Source of the DNA: Ruminococcus_C callidus | Lineage (GTDB): Bacteria; Bacillota; Clostridia; Oscillospirales; Ruminococcaceae | NCBI RefSeq assembly: GCF_049562855.1 | Contig: NZ_CP186925.1 | Coordinates: 1,426,001-1,490,000 of the forward strand | Length of the DNA stretch: 64,000 bases | Direction of reading: 5' to 3' | Shown here: in pieces, positions 1-8,050 of the stretch | Numbering within the stretch: position 1 is the stretch's first letter | Layout: every line of letters starts with the position of its first letter | The notes under the pieces: generated by a model | What the model saw: only the letters and a program-made list of their open reading frames with translations | Database searches by the model: none | What the model was told of the DNA's origin: nothing | Program-made: the position numbers and the translations under genes

Positions 1-2
1 AA

Positions 3-578
3 ATCTCCGGCGTGGCGATCAAGGACAGTTCTCAAAGCGAATTCCCCGAAAACATGATGAAAGACAGTGATGTTTTTGCCGCAGATGAAGAACGTGTTCT
101 TTACTATGATGCAACAGAGGCAATCGCTGCCAACGCTGCGGAAGAAACAGATTCCGACAAGATTTTGACTCCGGAATACACGATCCAGCTGACATTCTCT
201 GACGGTACTACAGCAGAGCTGCATCAGTTCCCGTTTGATGATGTAGAAGCTGCGGAGATCCACTGGGAAGATGAAATTGCTTATCTGGTATACACTTCTG
301 TTTCCTCTCAAACCGAGGTAAATACAAAGGAAGCAGAACAGATGCAGGTACAGACGAGTGCAGAAACAGAGCCGGCTGCACAAGATGCAGAAGAAGTGGC
401 AGCTGAGGACGGCTATCAGGAACAGCAGCCCGTCTATGTAGAACCGGAAGAATCTTATGACGAAACACCGGCAGCTGCTCCGGTAGAAAATACACCGGCG
501 GACGAAACACCGGCAAACAATAATGATGCTGCGGATCCGAATAATGGCTGCCTTGGAGATGAGGGATTATTTAACTAA
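3..578 (+). CDS. Acidic low-complexity protein, C-terminal part
   Basis: The reading frame is open at the left edge (codons for I-S-G precede the first GTG at 12), so this is probably the end of a longer protein. The visible 190 residues are strongly acidic and end in a Pro/Ala/Thr/Glu-rich tail, as in extracellular linkers or cell-envelope proteins. I recognise no catalytic motif. The stop codon overlaps the next ATG (TAATG), which indicates translational coupling with the acyltransferase. The function is unknown; a surface or regulatory role is a guess. Confidence 0.6.
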   Translation: MSGVAIKDSSQSEFPENMMKDSDVFAADEERVLYYDATEAIAANAAEETDSDKILTPEYTIQLTFSDGTTAELHQFPFDDVEAAEIHWEDEIAYLVYTSVSSQTEVNTKEAEQMQVQTSAETEPAAQDAEEVAAEDGYQEQQPVYVEPEESYDETPAAAPVENTPADETPANNNDAADPNNGCLGDEGLFN

Positions 579-1618
579 TGGAAATCACAAAACGACGTGA
601 AATTTTCTTTCTCTCGGAATTGCGTGCAATTGCCTGCATTGCCATTGTCATACTGCATACGTTCTATGCCGCCAGTGTTTACGCACCGGATCATACTGCA
701 AAAATTGCCGCTTTGACGACGAGAAATCTCATGATGTGGGCTGTTCCCTGTTTTGTCATGGTCAGCGGTGCACTGCTTCTGGATTCAGCACGGGAAGTGA
801 CATATCGGAAGATATTCCGAAAGTATATCCCGCGAGTGCTGGCTGCACTGGTACTGTTCTCCGCAGTCTTTCAGATTTTTGACGATGCTACCGGCGAAAG
901 CGGCATTCAGTTCAAAACGATTCTTTATGGGTTGCAAAATGCAGTGACCGGAAGCGGCTGGAAGCACATGTGGTACTTGTATCTGATTACAGCATTGTAT
1001 TTGCTGCTGCCGTTTTATCGGAAAATTGCTGCTTCCCTCAACTCAAAAGATACGTACTACTTGTTAAGCGTTTATCTGGTGTTTCTATCGCTGCTGCCAA
1101 TGTTGCAAACACTAACAGAAAAATCGACAGCATTCTATATTTGTGTTTATAGCGTCTATCCCCTTTATCTTTTCTTGGGTGATGCTTTTATGCAAAAACG
1201 CATTTGCAAAAAGCCGTGGCTGATGATTCTTCTGGCTTCTGTGGGAACAATTGCAGTTGCCTGTCTGACAATTCTTAGTGAGAAAAAGTCCATCGCCGCA
1301 TTGTCAGAACTTCTTACCAGTTATGCATTCCCGTTGATCGTATTGCAGTCTGCCGGAATTTTCGGGCTGATGTCCTACAGAGAAAAGAAAGCACCTAAAG
1401 TGCTCTATTGGATTTTACATCAGATCGATCAGTGTTCGTTCGGTGTTTATTTGATACACATGCTGTTTCTGAAACTGGTGCTTGTGGTCTGGAAATGGAA
1501 TCCCTATATGCATGGCGGATTTTTTATGATCCTGGCACTTTCCGTTGGAACGTTTCTCTGCTCGTTCCTGTGTATTCGGTTGCTGAAATATGTTCCAATA
1601 CTGAAAAAAATTCTTTAA
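578..1618 (+). CDS. Acyltransferase family 3 integral membrane protein
   Basis: This 346-residue protein has about ten hydrophobic segments. Near the N-terminus is the acyltransferase-3 signature ELRAIACIAIVILH, with the characteristic Arg and His, and near the C-terminus is SFGVYLIHMLFL, the usual late membrane helix. Family members O-acylate sugars, peptidoglycan or surface polysaccharide at the membrane; the acceptor cannot be told here. The length is normal for the family. The ATG overlaps the stop of the upstream acidic gene, and two hairpins follow the gene. Confidence 0.85.
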   Translation: MEITKRREIFFLSELRAIACIAIVILHTFYAASVYAPDHTAKIAALTTRNLMMWAVPCFVMVSGALLLDSAREVTYRKIFRKYIPRVLAALVLFSAVFQIFDDATGESGIQFKTILYGLQNAVTGSGWKHMWYLYLITALYLLLPFYRKIAASLNSKDTYYLLSVYLVFLSLLPMLQTLTEKSTAFYICVYSVYPLYLFLGDAFMQKRICKKPWLMILLASVGTIAVACLTILSEKKSIAALSELLTSYAFPLIVLQSAGIFGLMSYREKKAPKVLYWILHQIDQCSFGVYLIHMLFLKLVLVVWKWNPYMHGGFFMILALSVGTFLCSFLCIRLLKYVPILKKIL

Positions 1619-1669
1619 GGCAATACCGTACAAAGTCGCCAGACGCTCTTTGTGCGGTATTGCCTTAAG
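1618..1669 (+). repeat. Long hairpin, solo copy of a chromosomal repeat
   Basis: Two 19-base arms (AAGGCAATACCGTACAAAG and its near-perfect complement) enclose a short loop directly after the acyltransferase stop. The same arm sequence forms the ends of the larger element at 4477-4650, so this is a short member of a dispersed repeat family. It may also act as a terminator. Confidence 0.7.
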
Positions 1670-1694
1670 TTTGAAAAAACGATTTGATTATCAA

Positions 1695-1727
1695 AAAAGA
1701 GTATCTCAAATGAGATACTCTTTTTGT
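1695..1727. terminator. Bidirectional Rho-independent terminator
   Basis: A perfect inverted repeat, AGAGTATCTCA/TGAGATACTCT, is flanked by an A-run on the left and a T-run on the right. It lies between the converging acyltransferase and glycerate kinase genes and can stop transcription from both sides. Confidence 0.8.
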
Positions 1728-1770
1728 TTGTCACTTTCTATTTTGGCAATACTACTTTTGCAAAAACACA

Positions 1771-2907
1771 TTACCGCATTGCACGAATCAGCCGGAACAC
1801 CTGCTCTGCTGTATCAGTCAGATTTTGCCTTGCAGTTTCTCTGTATAGAGCGTTCTCCAATGTGGTTATTTCTCGCAGTATCGGGAAAAAGGCATCGATT
1901 CCGTGAACATTGCAAATCGTCGCTGCATGTTCTGTGCAGCCGCAAAATGCCAGCACTGGTTTCTGATATTGCTTGGCAAGAGCAGCAACCCCGATAGGTG
2001 CTTTTCCCATGATGCTTTGTGCGTCCAGTTTCCCCTCGCCAGTGATAACAAGGTCTGCATTGACAATTGCCTGTTCCAGTTGAGTTTCCCGCATAACGAT
2101 CTGAATGCCGGATTCCAGTTCAGCGTGCAGGTAGTTTTTCAACGCAAATCCCAGTCCGCCTGCGGCTCCGCTGCCGGAACAGTTGGGGTCACTTTCCGGA
2201 AACAGCATTTTTGTCAGCTTGGCATATCGGGAAAGCCATTCGTCCATTTGGGGAATCATTGCTGCATCAGCTCCCTTTTGCGGGGCAAAGACGGCACTAC
2301 AGCCCTGTTCCCCGCAGAGTGGATTGGTGACATCACATGCCACCTGAAATGTGCAAGCCGATAATTCCGGCAGTACATTTTCGGCGGTGATTTTTTGTAA
2401 CTGCGAAAGTCCGACTGCTCCGCAGGGAATCTCGGTGTTATCTGCGTTTCGAAAAGAAAAGCCCAGTGCCTGCAAACAGCCTACGCCGCCGTCATTGGTC
2501 GCACTGCCACCAATACCGATGATGAATTTTCGACAGCCCTTGGCAATGGCATCTGCGATCATTTCTCCCACGCCAAAAGTCGTGGTGTAAAGCGGATTCC
2601 TTTCGGATTCGGACAACAGCGGAAGTCCTGCCGCAGCTGCCATTTCCATTACGGCGGTACCAGACGGCAAAATGCCATAGTTTGCTGTTTGCTTTCTGCC
2701 CAGCGGGTCGGATACTGTTACTGTTTCCAAATATCCGGACAACCCATTAACCAAGGCTTCTGTAGTCCCCTCTCCGCCGTCTGCAATTGGTGAAACCTGG
2801 ATCTCAGCTGGCATGCCGGTCCGTCGGATCCCATCGGCAATAGCATTTCCTGCTTCCAGAGAGGATAAACTGCCCTTGAAAGAATCTGTCGCAATCAGAA
2901 TTTTCAT
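1771..2907 (-). CDS. glxK: Glycerate kinase (GarK/GlxK family)
   Basis: This 378-residue protein starts MKILIATDSFKGSLSS, the typical N-terminus of the glycerate kinase type 1 family, and carries the family motifs DGGEGT, GIGGSATNDGG, GCSAVFAPQKGA and VITGEGKLDAQS. It phosphorylates D-glycerate with ATP, feeding lower glycolysis. I chose the ATG at 2907 because AAAGGAG lies just upstream and all homology begins there; the open frame extends further upstream without support. The start overlaps the stop of the upstream peptidase gene (ATGA), although the two functions are not obviously related. Confidence 0.92.
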   Translation of the reverse strand: MKILIATDSFKGSLSSLEAGNAIADGIRRTGMPAEIQVSPIADGGEGTTEALVNGLSGYLETVTVSDPLGRKQTANYGILPSGTAVMEMAAAAGLPLLSESERNPLYTTTFGVGEMIADAIAKGCRKFIIGIGGSATNDGGVGCLQALGFSFRNADNTEIPCGAVGLSQLQKITAENVLPELSACTFQVACDVTNPLCGEQGCSAVFAPQKGADAAMIPQMDEWLSRYAKLTKMLFPESDPNCSGSGAAGGLGFALKNYLHAELESGIQIVMRETQLEQAIVNADLVITGEGKLDAQSIMGKAPIGVAALAKQYQKPVLAFCGCTEHAATICNVHGIDAFFPILREITTLENALYRETARQNLTDTAEQVFRLIRAMR

Positions 2908-4394
2908 GCTTCTTGTGTCTCCTTTCGGAGTGCCTGCTTCATACTGCACAGATCCAGTCCATTCAGCTGACCGTCTGCATTGTAATCTCCGGCAGTCCAA
3001 TCAGTCACATTGCCGCTGCCTAACAGCCATTTCTGCACCATAACAACATCTGCAATGGTGAACTGTCCGTCTGCGTTGACATCTCCGATCACTTTATGCG
3101 AATTTTCCTCAAGCTGCAATGCATCAACACGCTGTATCATGTCTGATTCCCGATCATAGGTAAACTGTATTGAAATTTTGTCGCCAGCTTCGTAGTGGCT
3201 AAGATTTTTGCTTTCGTCCCCGTGATAGTAGGAGTCCCCTTGGAAGAAAAATGTGCCGTATTCTGCAAATGTGACAGAAGTATTCGGTACTATTTCAGAA
3301 ATGGTGTCTGTGAACGATACGGTTTCATAAGCCGGCTGTGTTTCTGAAACCGTTGTTGTAACCGTAGTTGTTGTGGTTTCTGTTGTTTCTGCAGTAGTTT
3401 CTGAAGTTGTGGCAGTTGTGGTTGTAGATGGTGCCGTAAGATTGAATCTACCGTCCTCTTTCGCCAGATATGACCAGAGATACCGGAAAAACCAACCGTC
3501 AAAGTTAGTGATCGTTTGAGAAGAACCTGCCATCATGATCGACGTGCCGCCGTCCGGAAATCCTCCCGGCGGAAAGCCGTCGGATTCTCCCTCGCCGCCA
3601 TAAAAATCAGTCAGTCCGAAGCTGTGTCCCATTTCGTGTTCTAGAATATGCATACTGGAAGTGCCGGCGATCAAGCCCAAAATGGCGTTGTCTGAAAGCT
3701 GCTGTCCCCAGTGGTAGCCGAAGCCGCCCATATCGATCATGCCTTGCGTTGCCTGCAAGTACATATCGTAACGATTTTCGTAGCCGTCTGGATACTGGTA
3801 TGACTGATCTGCCCAGTGAATATAGCGGTATCGTGTTTCGTCGCCGATTGGTTCCAATGTAGGCAGCTCCGAAACCGCCATGTTTCCGTCTGTGATGTAG
3901 CTGGTATCTGCTGGAATCGTGGTGGTATACACGGTTTCGTCCGGCTGCAGATCCAGCAGGCAGTTCTGATCCAGCACTGCCCAGCCGACAATTTGCACAT
4001 TGACATGGGTGTATGGCCAGTTTTCATAACCTACCAGCCAGTCAGTCCAGTCGTTCACTGCCGTTTCCAGAACGGTTTGCAGCTGCTTCCGCTGCTCCAG
4101 TGTGATTGTCTGTTTGCTCTGCCATTTTACAACATACTTGAGTGTTCCGTTTCCGGCGACGATCTGGTCGTAAATCGTTGCCCAGTCTTTCACAGAGCCC
4201 TCTGAAATGATACGATTTTGCAGAATCCACTCCGCCGCAGATTGATATGCACTGGGCATATCTGCCAGCGTTGTACCGGAAGATGCAGCCTGCACTGCAA
4301 CCGGCGTTACGGTATTCGGAACGGATATGGGTGCAACCAGAGCACAAACACTAAGTACGGCTGCCGCCGCGGCGGAAAGCCATTTCTTTTTCAT
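2904..4394 (-). CDS. Secreted zinc metallopeptidase with C-terminal dockerin
   Basis: The protein (496 aa) begins with a signal peptide (MKKKWLS followed by a long Ala/Val/Leu core). The middle carries HILEHEMGHSFGLTDFYGG, a HExxHxxGxxD zinc-binding motif as in M6-like peptidases. A Thr-rich linker precedes two calcium-binding dockerin repeats, GDVNADGQFTIADVV and GDYNADGQLNGLDL. Dockerins bind cohesins, so the enzyme is probably displayed on a cellulosome-type scaffold. The start at 4394 has GGAGG upstream. The gene is coupled to glycerate kinase by a 4-base overlap. The dockerin is the best evidence for a Ruminococcus-like host. Confidence 0.9.
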   Translation of the reverse strand: MKKKWLSAAAAAVLSVCALVAPISVPNTVTPVAVQAASSGTTLADMPSAYQSAAEWILQNRIISEGSVKDWATIYDQIVAGNGTLKYVVKWQSKQTITLEQRKQLQTVLETAVNDWTDWLVGYENWPYTHVNVQIVGWAVLDQNCLLDLQPDETVYTTTIPADTSYITDGNMAVSELPTLEPIGDETRYRYIHWADQSYQYPDGYENRYDMYLQATQGMIDMGGFGYHWGQQLSDNAILGLIAGTSSMHILEHEMGHSFGLTDFYGGEGESDGFPPGGFPDGGTSIMMAGSSQTITNFDGWFFRYLWSYLAKEDGRFNLTAPSTTTTATTSETTAETTETTTTTVTTTVSETQPAYETVSFTDTISEIVPNTSVTFAEYGTFFFQGDSYYHGDESKNLSHYEAGDKISIQFTYDRESDMIQRVDALQLEENSHKVIGDVNADGQFTIADVVMVQKWLLGSGNVTDWTAGDYNADGQLNGLDLCSMKQALRKETQEA

Positions 4395-4476
4395 ACAATT
4401 CCTCCTGTTCTGATTTCCAATCGAAAACATCTTCTTTTATTATGCCATATGTCGAAATAAATGTCAATATACATAG

Positions 4477-4650
4477 GGCAATACCGCACAAAGAGCGTCT
4501 GACGACTTTGCACGCCATCTGCTTGCAAATTTTCCGTCATATTTCACAAAAATGCTCGTGAATACATCAAGTATTCACTCCGCTTTTTGTTTCATCTGAC
4601 GAAAAATTTGACGACGCATCTGTCGCACAATCTTTGTGCGGTATTGCCAT
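4477..4650. repeat. MITE-like chromosomal element with terminal inverted repeats
   Basis: Terminal inverted repeats GGCAATACCGCACAAAG and CTTTGTGCGGTATTGCC enclose about 140 bases that fold back on themselves imperfectly. There is no reading frame inside. The shorter hairpin at 1618-1669 carries the same ends. The pattern fits a non-autonomous miniature element or a REP-like palindrome. Confidence 0.6.
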
Positions 4651-4850
4651 AGATTATTTTGTGCAGTATTGCTTTTGCAAATATGTTTTTTGCAGAAGAA
4701 AGCATTTTCCATTGTTCCCAAAGGCTTATAGAAAAAATACGAAAAAACTACCTGTCATAGAAACGCCCTTTTGTCCTATACTATTCTTGCAGCGGCGAAC
4801 ACGAAACACAGCGTGTGAGAAAAAGCAGCTGCTGAAAAATGAAAACAAAC

Positions 4851-4876
4851 TTCTGGGATAAGTCGCTTATCCCAGA
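4851..4876 (+). promoter_or_regulatory. Leader hairpin upstream of the spore-protein gene
   Basis: TCTGGGATAAG-TCG-CTTATCCCAGA is a perfect 11-bp hairpin ending about ten bases before the AAAAGGAG ribosome-binding site of the SASP gene. It could be a terminator of upstream transcription or a 5' stabiliser. No clear promoter was identified between it and the MITE. Confidence 0.5.
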
Positions 4877-4897
4877 CATGAAAAAGGAGAATGCACT

Positions 4898-5143
4898 ATG
4901 AAGGGTGAATTTACGCAGAAGGGCAAGGAAGCTATGGAACGTTTTAAGATGGAATCTGCCAGCGAAGTTGGCGTAACTCTGAAGCAGGGTTACAACGGCG
5001 ACCTGACTGCACGGGAAGCTGGATCCATCGGAGGGCAGATGGTGAAAAAGATTAGTCCAGAACAACAATATCAATTTGTAAGATCGGGCATAAAAAATGG
5101 CATGTCTTTATATCTTGTATATATTGTATGCGTTGGATTTTGA
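4898..5143 (+). CDS. Alpha/beta-type small acid-soluble spore protein, probably 3'-altered
   Basis: Residues 9-45 match the clostridial SASP core (FKMESASEVGVTLKQGYNGD, then REAGSIGGQMVKK). These proteins coat spore DNA and are cut by Gpr protease at a conserved E-x-G-V/I site, here SEVGV. After MVKKI the remaining 34 residues, ending in a hydrophobic LYLVYIVCVGF, do not resemble the family, whose members usually stop soon after this point. I infer that the true 3' end was replaced by phage DNA. The start has GGAG at a good distance. Confidence 0.75.
   Translation: MKGEFTQKGKEAMERFKMESASEVGVTLKQGYNGDLTAREAGSIGGQMVKKISPEQQYQFVRSGIKNGMSLYLVYIVCVGF
5030..5060. other. Candidate prophage attachment site (attL) in the SASP gene
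   Basis: The SASP similarity ends around the codons for MVKKI (5039-5053). Immediately downstream come a leftward terminator and leftward phage genes. This is where host and phage sequence would meet if the prophage used the 3' end of this gene. It is inference only; the matching attR is outside the window. Confidence 0.3.
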
Positions 5144-5170
5144 TTAGCCACAGTAATCAATATACTAGAA

Positions 5171-5214
5171 AAGCGAACAGTTACTTATCTATAGTTTTGA
5201 GTAACTGTTCGCTT
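5171..5214 (-). terminator. Rho-independent terminator at the left end of the phage
   Basis: A 15-bp stem, AAGCGAACAGTTACT/AGTAACTGTTCGCTT, is followed on the minus strand by a short T-rich tract. It would end leftward phage transcription before the spore-protein gene. Confidence 0.75.
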
Positions 5215-5277
5215 CACTGTTATGTTATCAGGTTTTACATATCAAGACTGACTAATCCCACATATTAAAGCACCTTT

Positions 5278-5551
5278 CTAATAATTGTCATTCAAAACTG
5301 TGTCAATTGCAGAATCAAGACTACAATTCTTCTTCTCCACCAGCTTGATGATGTTTGCAAGATCAGCAGAATCAATTTCACCGTACCAGTGCATCAGCAA
5401 TGGTTTTTGAAATTTCTCTATGAATTTTACAGTTTCCTTTGCGTATTTAAATTTCTTGATTTTACGAGTATCAGTGTTTATGATTTTGGCATTACCGTTT
5501 TCATCTTACGACATCTTCCTCAATATATCTTTTTGATTTGTAGATTTTCAT
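5278..5551 (-). pseudogene. Frameshifted small phage gene with M-K-x-Y tag
   Basis: A well-placed ATG at 5551 (GAGGGTGATTTT upstream) opens MKIYKSKRYIEEDVVR and then stops at TGA (5501-5503). In the neighbouring frame the sequence continues from DENGNAKIINTDTRK to a stop at 5278 with convincing coding character (about 75 residues, ending VLNDNY). One base change would restore a protein of about 90 residues. The N-terminus resembles the tag shared by many genes at 31.9-46.5 kb. It may be a real frameshift, a programmed one, or a sequencing error. Confidence 0.55.
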
Positions 5552-5570
5552 AAAATCACCCTCTATCCGT

Positions 5571-5599
5571 ATTATACCAGAACAGTGCAGAAGAATCAA
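5571..5599 (-). promoter_or_regulatory. Sigma-A-type promoter for the leftmost phage gene
   Basis: On the minus strand TTGATT is followed 17 bases later by TATAAT, about 20 bases before the ATG of the frameshifted gene. Confidence 0.75.
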
Positions 5600-5624
5600 G
5601 TTCAACTGCACTGTTTGATAACTG

Positions 5625-5981
5625 TCAGATTTTCAGGATGTTGCATTTGATGAAATCTTTAATTTCATCAAAGACATCATCCAGTGTTCCAGATACTGAA
5701 TAATCATTTAACTTGAAGTATGCATAGTACATATCATCAAAAATTGTTCCGAATTCTACGAGGTCATCTCCGATGATAAACCGCTTCAGCATTGTCTGAT
5801 TACAGCAGTCGCTCTCTTCACAGTCATCCTGCTCTGCATCAGCATTTGCTAAACTGTGAAAACTCGGCAAACTGTTAGCTTCAGCCCAGTTTTGAATTTC
5901 AGTGTCATCCAATTTCTGAATCATCTGAAGCATTTTGATTTCCTCAGCAATATTCATTCTAATCTTATTTGCATCTGTCAT
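5625..5981 (-). CDS. Hypothetical phage protein
   Basis: This 118-residue acidic protein starts at MTDANKIRMNIAEEI; the ATG at 5981 is preceded by GGAGGTAATCACT, whereas the upstream in-frame ATG at 5996 overlaps that ribosome-binding site. The middle has a Cys/acidic stretch (DAEQDDCEESDCCNQ) and the C-terminus is rich in Asp and aromatic residues. I do not recognise the family. It has its own strong promoter at 6050-6078 and is the last intact gene before the left end of the phage. Confidence 0.7.
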   Translation of the reverse strand: MTDANKIRMNIAEEIKMLQMIQKLDDTEIQNWAEANSLPSFHSLANADAEQDDCEESDCCNQTMLKRFIIGDDLVEFGTIFDDMYYAYFKLNDYSVSGTLDDVFDEIKDFIKCNILKI

Positions 5982-6049
5982 AGTGATTACCTCCATGCAA
6001 TATTGATATTCTTGTTATGAAGCACACCCTCTGTGTTTCCTTTAAATAC

Positions 6050-6078
6050 ATTATAGCATAGATATTGCTAAATGTCAA
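6050..6078 (-). promoter_or_regulatory. Strong sigma-A-type promoter
   Basis: Minus-strand TTGACA and TATAAT are separated by exactly 17 bases, both consensus. The promoter serves the hypothetical gene ending at 5625. Confidence 0.85.
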
Positions 6079-6138
6079 GCGTAAATAGCAATTTCGTTGA
6101 TATAAAATTGCACAAACTTGCGAATTTCAAACGGTTGA

Positions 6139-6384
6139 TCACACCCAATATTTGCGAACATCGGTAACATCGATCCTGCGGTACCCAAGATTTTCAAGAT
6201 CGTAACCACACTTTTCGAGAAGAACTATAAAATCATCCAGTATACAATTGGCTAACTCTGAAAACTCTGCCCCACAATACTGTTCTATACAATCTTTTAC
6301 CTGATTTATGTCACCACGATCAATAGTTACCAACTTTCCATCTTTCATCTTAATTATTTGATTTCTACACATTAAATTATGCAT
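6139..6384 (-). CDS. Hypothetical phage protein
   Basis: The 81-residue product starts MHNLMCRNQIIKMKDGK. The ATG at 6384 overlaps the end of the HNH gene (stop at 6377), as expected for a coupled operon. It contains DRGDINQVKDCIEQYCGAEF and ends in VRKYWV. No family recognised. Confidence 0.6.
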   Translation of the reverse strand: MHNLMCRNQIIKMKDGKLVTIDRGDINQVKDCIEQYCGAEFSELANCILDDFIVLLEKCGYDLENLGYRRIDVTDVRKYWV

Positions 6385-7204
6385 TAAAATCAGCCCCCTT
6401 TCTATCAAGATTATTCTCGTTTAAAGCGTAATAAAGTTCACACCATTTTACCGCTACTTCTTTTATCTCTTTTGGAGCGTTCCACCAGAAATTATGCATA
6501 AACCATGGTCTGTACTTTGTTGGAATGCACATGAGATTTTCAATATTACAGTTCATTTTATCATTGTCTAAATGTATTATCATGGATTTTGATGAAATCT
6601 CTCCATATTGACGCTCCCATACATATATAGATTTTCTTTTAATTCGTGCATCAATACCATGCCCAAAATCATTATTTATAACAATGTACGGAATTCCATG
6701 ACGTATAATTTCATCTCCTATTTTATACTTTTTATTGGATTTAATCATAGGTGATACCAGATTTGAAAATGATTTATTTGTATAATGCGATCTAAATTCA
6801 GATTTCGATAGTCCTTTTGCCCATCGTGGTGATGTTTCAGTGGTAAATTTTCCGTTTCCGTTAGGAGATTTAATTTTGTTTGTGTAACACCAGCTTTTAA
6901 CTTGTTGTACAGAAACATTGATATTAAATTGTGCATTTAATTTTTCTGTAAGATCCTTACGGCTCATATAAGGTCCATGCTCCTGCATATAAGATTTCTG
7001 AATATCTGTAAAGATCTCAAACCTTACAGGTTTAGGTACAACTGTATGTAATCCGTGCGATTGCATAAATGATAGTAATCCCTTTTTAGTACGAGTATCA
7101 TTAAATTTTTGATTAAGTGCGTCTACAAGCTGTGCAGCTGTCATCTTAGAACAATGTGATTTTATGAATTCAACCTGCTGGTCAGTATAAGGTTTACCGC
7201 TCAT
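6377..7204 (-). CDS. HNH homing-type endonuclease
   Basis: This 275-residue protein has two helix-turn-helix-like segments in its N-terminal half (around 15-45 and 70-110; TDIQKSYMQEHGPYMSRKDL) and a C-terminal HNH core, SMIIHLDNDKMNCNIENLMC, with the usual H-x-D/N and C-N-I-x-N-L pattern. Such proteins cut DNA and often behave as free-standing homing endonucleases in phages. The start at 7204 follows AAAGGATGATAGGTC and overlaps the preceding gene. Nearness to the tRNA cluster is typical of mobile nucleases, but no intron is evident. Confidence 0.8.
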   Translation of the reverse strand: MSGKPYTDQQVEFIKSHCSKMTAAQLVDALNQKFNDTRTKKGLLSFMQSHGLHTVVPKPVRFEIFTDIQKSYMQEHGPYMSRKDLTEKLNAQFNINVSVQQVKSWCYTNKIKSPNGNGKFTTETSPRWAKGLSKSEFRSHYTNKSFSNLVSPMIKSNKKYKIGDEIIRHGIPYIVINNDFGHGIDARIKRKSIYVWERQYGEISSKSMIIHLDNDKMNCNIENLMCIPTKYRPWFMHNFWWNAPKEIKEVAVKWCELYYALNENNLDRKGADFNA

Positions 7205-7424
7205 GACCTATCATCCTTTCAATATTGGATTGTTTCAAATCACATTCATAGCATAGCTTCTCAGCTCTCAGAACTACATCTGCGTTATTAATCATCTGTT
7301 TTGCTAATGCTACGATTGTTTGAGATACCTCGTTTTCTTTCTGCTTTACATCAGTTGTAATTGATGCATCATTCGCAATCTGAATTCTTTGTCCAAGAAT
7401 ATCTTGTAACTCCATCAATGTCAT
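7194..7424 (-). CDS. Hypothetical phage protein (small, helical)
   Basis: The 76-residue product, MTLMELQDILGQRIQIAND onward, is predicted helical, with a C-terminal CYECDLKQSNIERM segment. The start has GGAGGTATTTAAG. A CAATCGTTATA motif and a leader hairpin lie immediately upstream (7438-7490), so it opens the leftward unit that includes the HNH gene. Function unknown. Confidence 0.65.
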   Translation of the reverse strand: MTLMELQDILGQRIQIANDASITTDVKQKENEVSQTIVALAKQMINNADVVLRAEKLCYECDLKQSNIERMIGHER

Positions 7425-7437
7425 CTTAAATACCTCC

Positions 7438-7490
7438 AGTAGATTCTATAATAAGATTATGCTACTATAATCTACTATGTATAACGATTG
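7438..7490 (-). promoter_or_regulatory. CAATCGTTATA promoter-like motif with leader hairpin (site 1)
   Basis: The minus strand carries CAATCGTTATA at 7490-7480. Three bases later a stem AGTAGATT/AATCTACT (7469-7476 with 7438-7445) begins; it ends directly before the GGAGG of the next gene. There is no TTGACA at a suitable distance. Confidence 0.55.
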
Positions 7491-7649
7491 GTTTGACATG
7501 GAAAATTATTACATTACGCAGTTTTTGCATATAACTGAGTAATCATATACATTAGATTCATCTTTATATCTATACAACGCACCACTAGTGATCACAAAGA
7601 CCTCAAACTGTAAGTTAAGTTATTCTATATGGATTAACACAAAAAAAAA
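7491..7649. other. Non-coding stretch between the tRNA operon terminator and the next unit
   Basis: I see no gene here. It holds only short palindromes such as CACTAGTGATCAC-like sequence near 7590 and AT-rich DNA. Confidence 0.6.
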
Positions 7650-7693
7650 ATAACACCGAACAAGCTATCGGCTGCTTGTTCGGTGTTATTTCA
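7650..7693 (-). terminator. Terminator of the tRNA operon
   Basis: A 16-bp perfect stem, ATAACACCGAACAAGC with its complement, is followed on the minus strand by a run of ten T. It ends the leftward stable-RNA transcript after tRNA-Leu(TAG). Confidence 0.92.
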
Positions 7694-7738
7694 AATAGGA
7701 GGTAAACTCAGACCTGCATGGAAACAGAATCGGTCTGA

Positions 7739-7823
7739 TGGTGCGGATAACAGGATTTGAACCTGCACACCTTTCGGCAATAGAACCTAAATCTATCGTG
7801 TCTGCCAATTTCACCATATCCGC
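7739..7823 (-). tRNA. tRNA-Leu (TAG)
   Basis: The acceptor stem GCGGATA/TATCCGC, a long variable arm and the anticodon loop TTTAGGT (anticodon TAG, reading CUN codons) are all present, and CCA is encoded. It is the last gene of the cluster before the terminator. Confidence 0.92.
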
Positions 7824-7915
7824 ATATGACTATTTTTCGTAATAGTCGCACGAAAAGCTTTCTGCCGTTTGGCTATAGTCTTTCAATAGCGTAAGCAAGG
7901 TACTTTCAACTAAAC
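7820..7915 (-). repeat. Duplicated tRNA leader, copy 1
   Basis: About 95 bases upstream of tRNA-Leu(TAG) are roughly 80% identical to 11472-11567 upstream of the double tRNA-like element. Both copies contain a GACTA...TAGTC hairpin and the string TATAGTCTTTCAATA. The duplication includes the first bases of the adjoining tRNA. Confidence 0.75.
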
Positions 7916-7952
7916 CTAATGCACTACTTTTAATCTATAAGTAGTAGTGCTT

Positions 7953-8023
7953 TGTGCAGGGTTCCAGAATTGAACTGGATATACTTCACAATCGTCTGTG
8001 TTATCCGTTACACCATACCCTAC
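7953..8023 (-). tRNA. tRNA-His-like gene with shortened anticodon arm
   Basis: A G at position -1 opposite C73, the acceptor stem TAGGGTA/(A)ACCCTG, the D arm GTGT...ACAC and the T arm TCCAG-TTCAATT-CTGGA are clear, and the G-1:C73 pair is the hallmark of tRNA-His. The segment between D and T arms is only 18 nt instead of 22-23. It contains TTGTGAA, a loop with anticodon GTG, but no 5-bp anticodon stem can form. CCA is not encoded. It may be a decayed tRNA-His or an unusual reduced one. Confidence 0.5.
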
Positions 8024-8032
8024 TTGAATCTC

Positions 8033-8050
8033 AGTGGTACATGTACCACT
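8033..8050. repeat. Perfect 18-bp palindrome in a tRNA spacer
   Basis: AGTGGTACATGTACCACT is self-complementary and is embedded in a larger CTTGA...TCAAG hairpin. It lies in the 170-nt spacer between the tRNA-His-like gene and tRNA-Pro, where I see no other gene. Confidence 0.6.
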
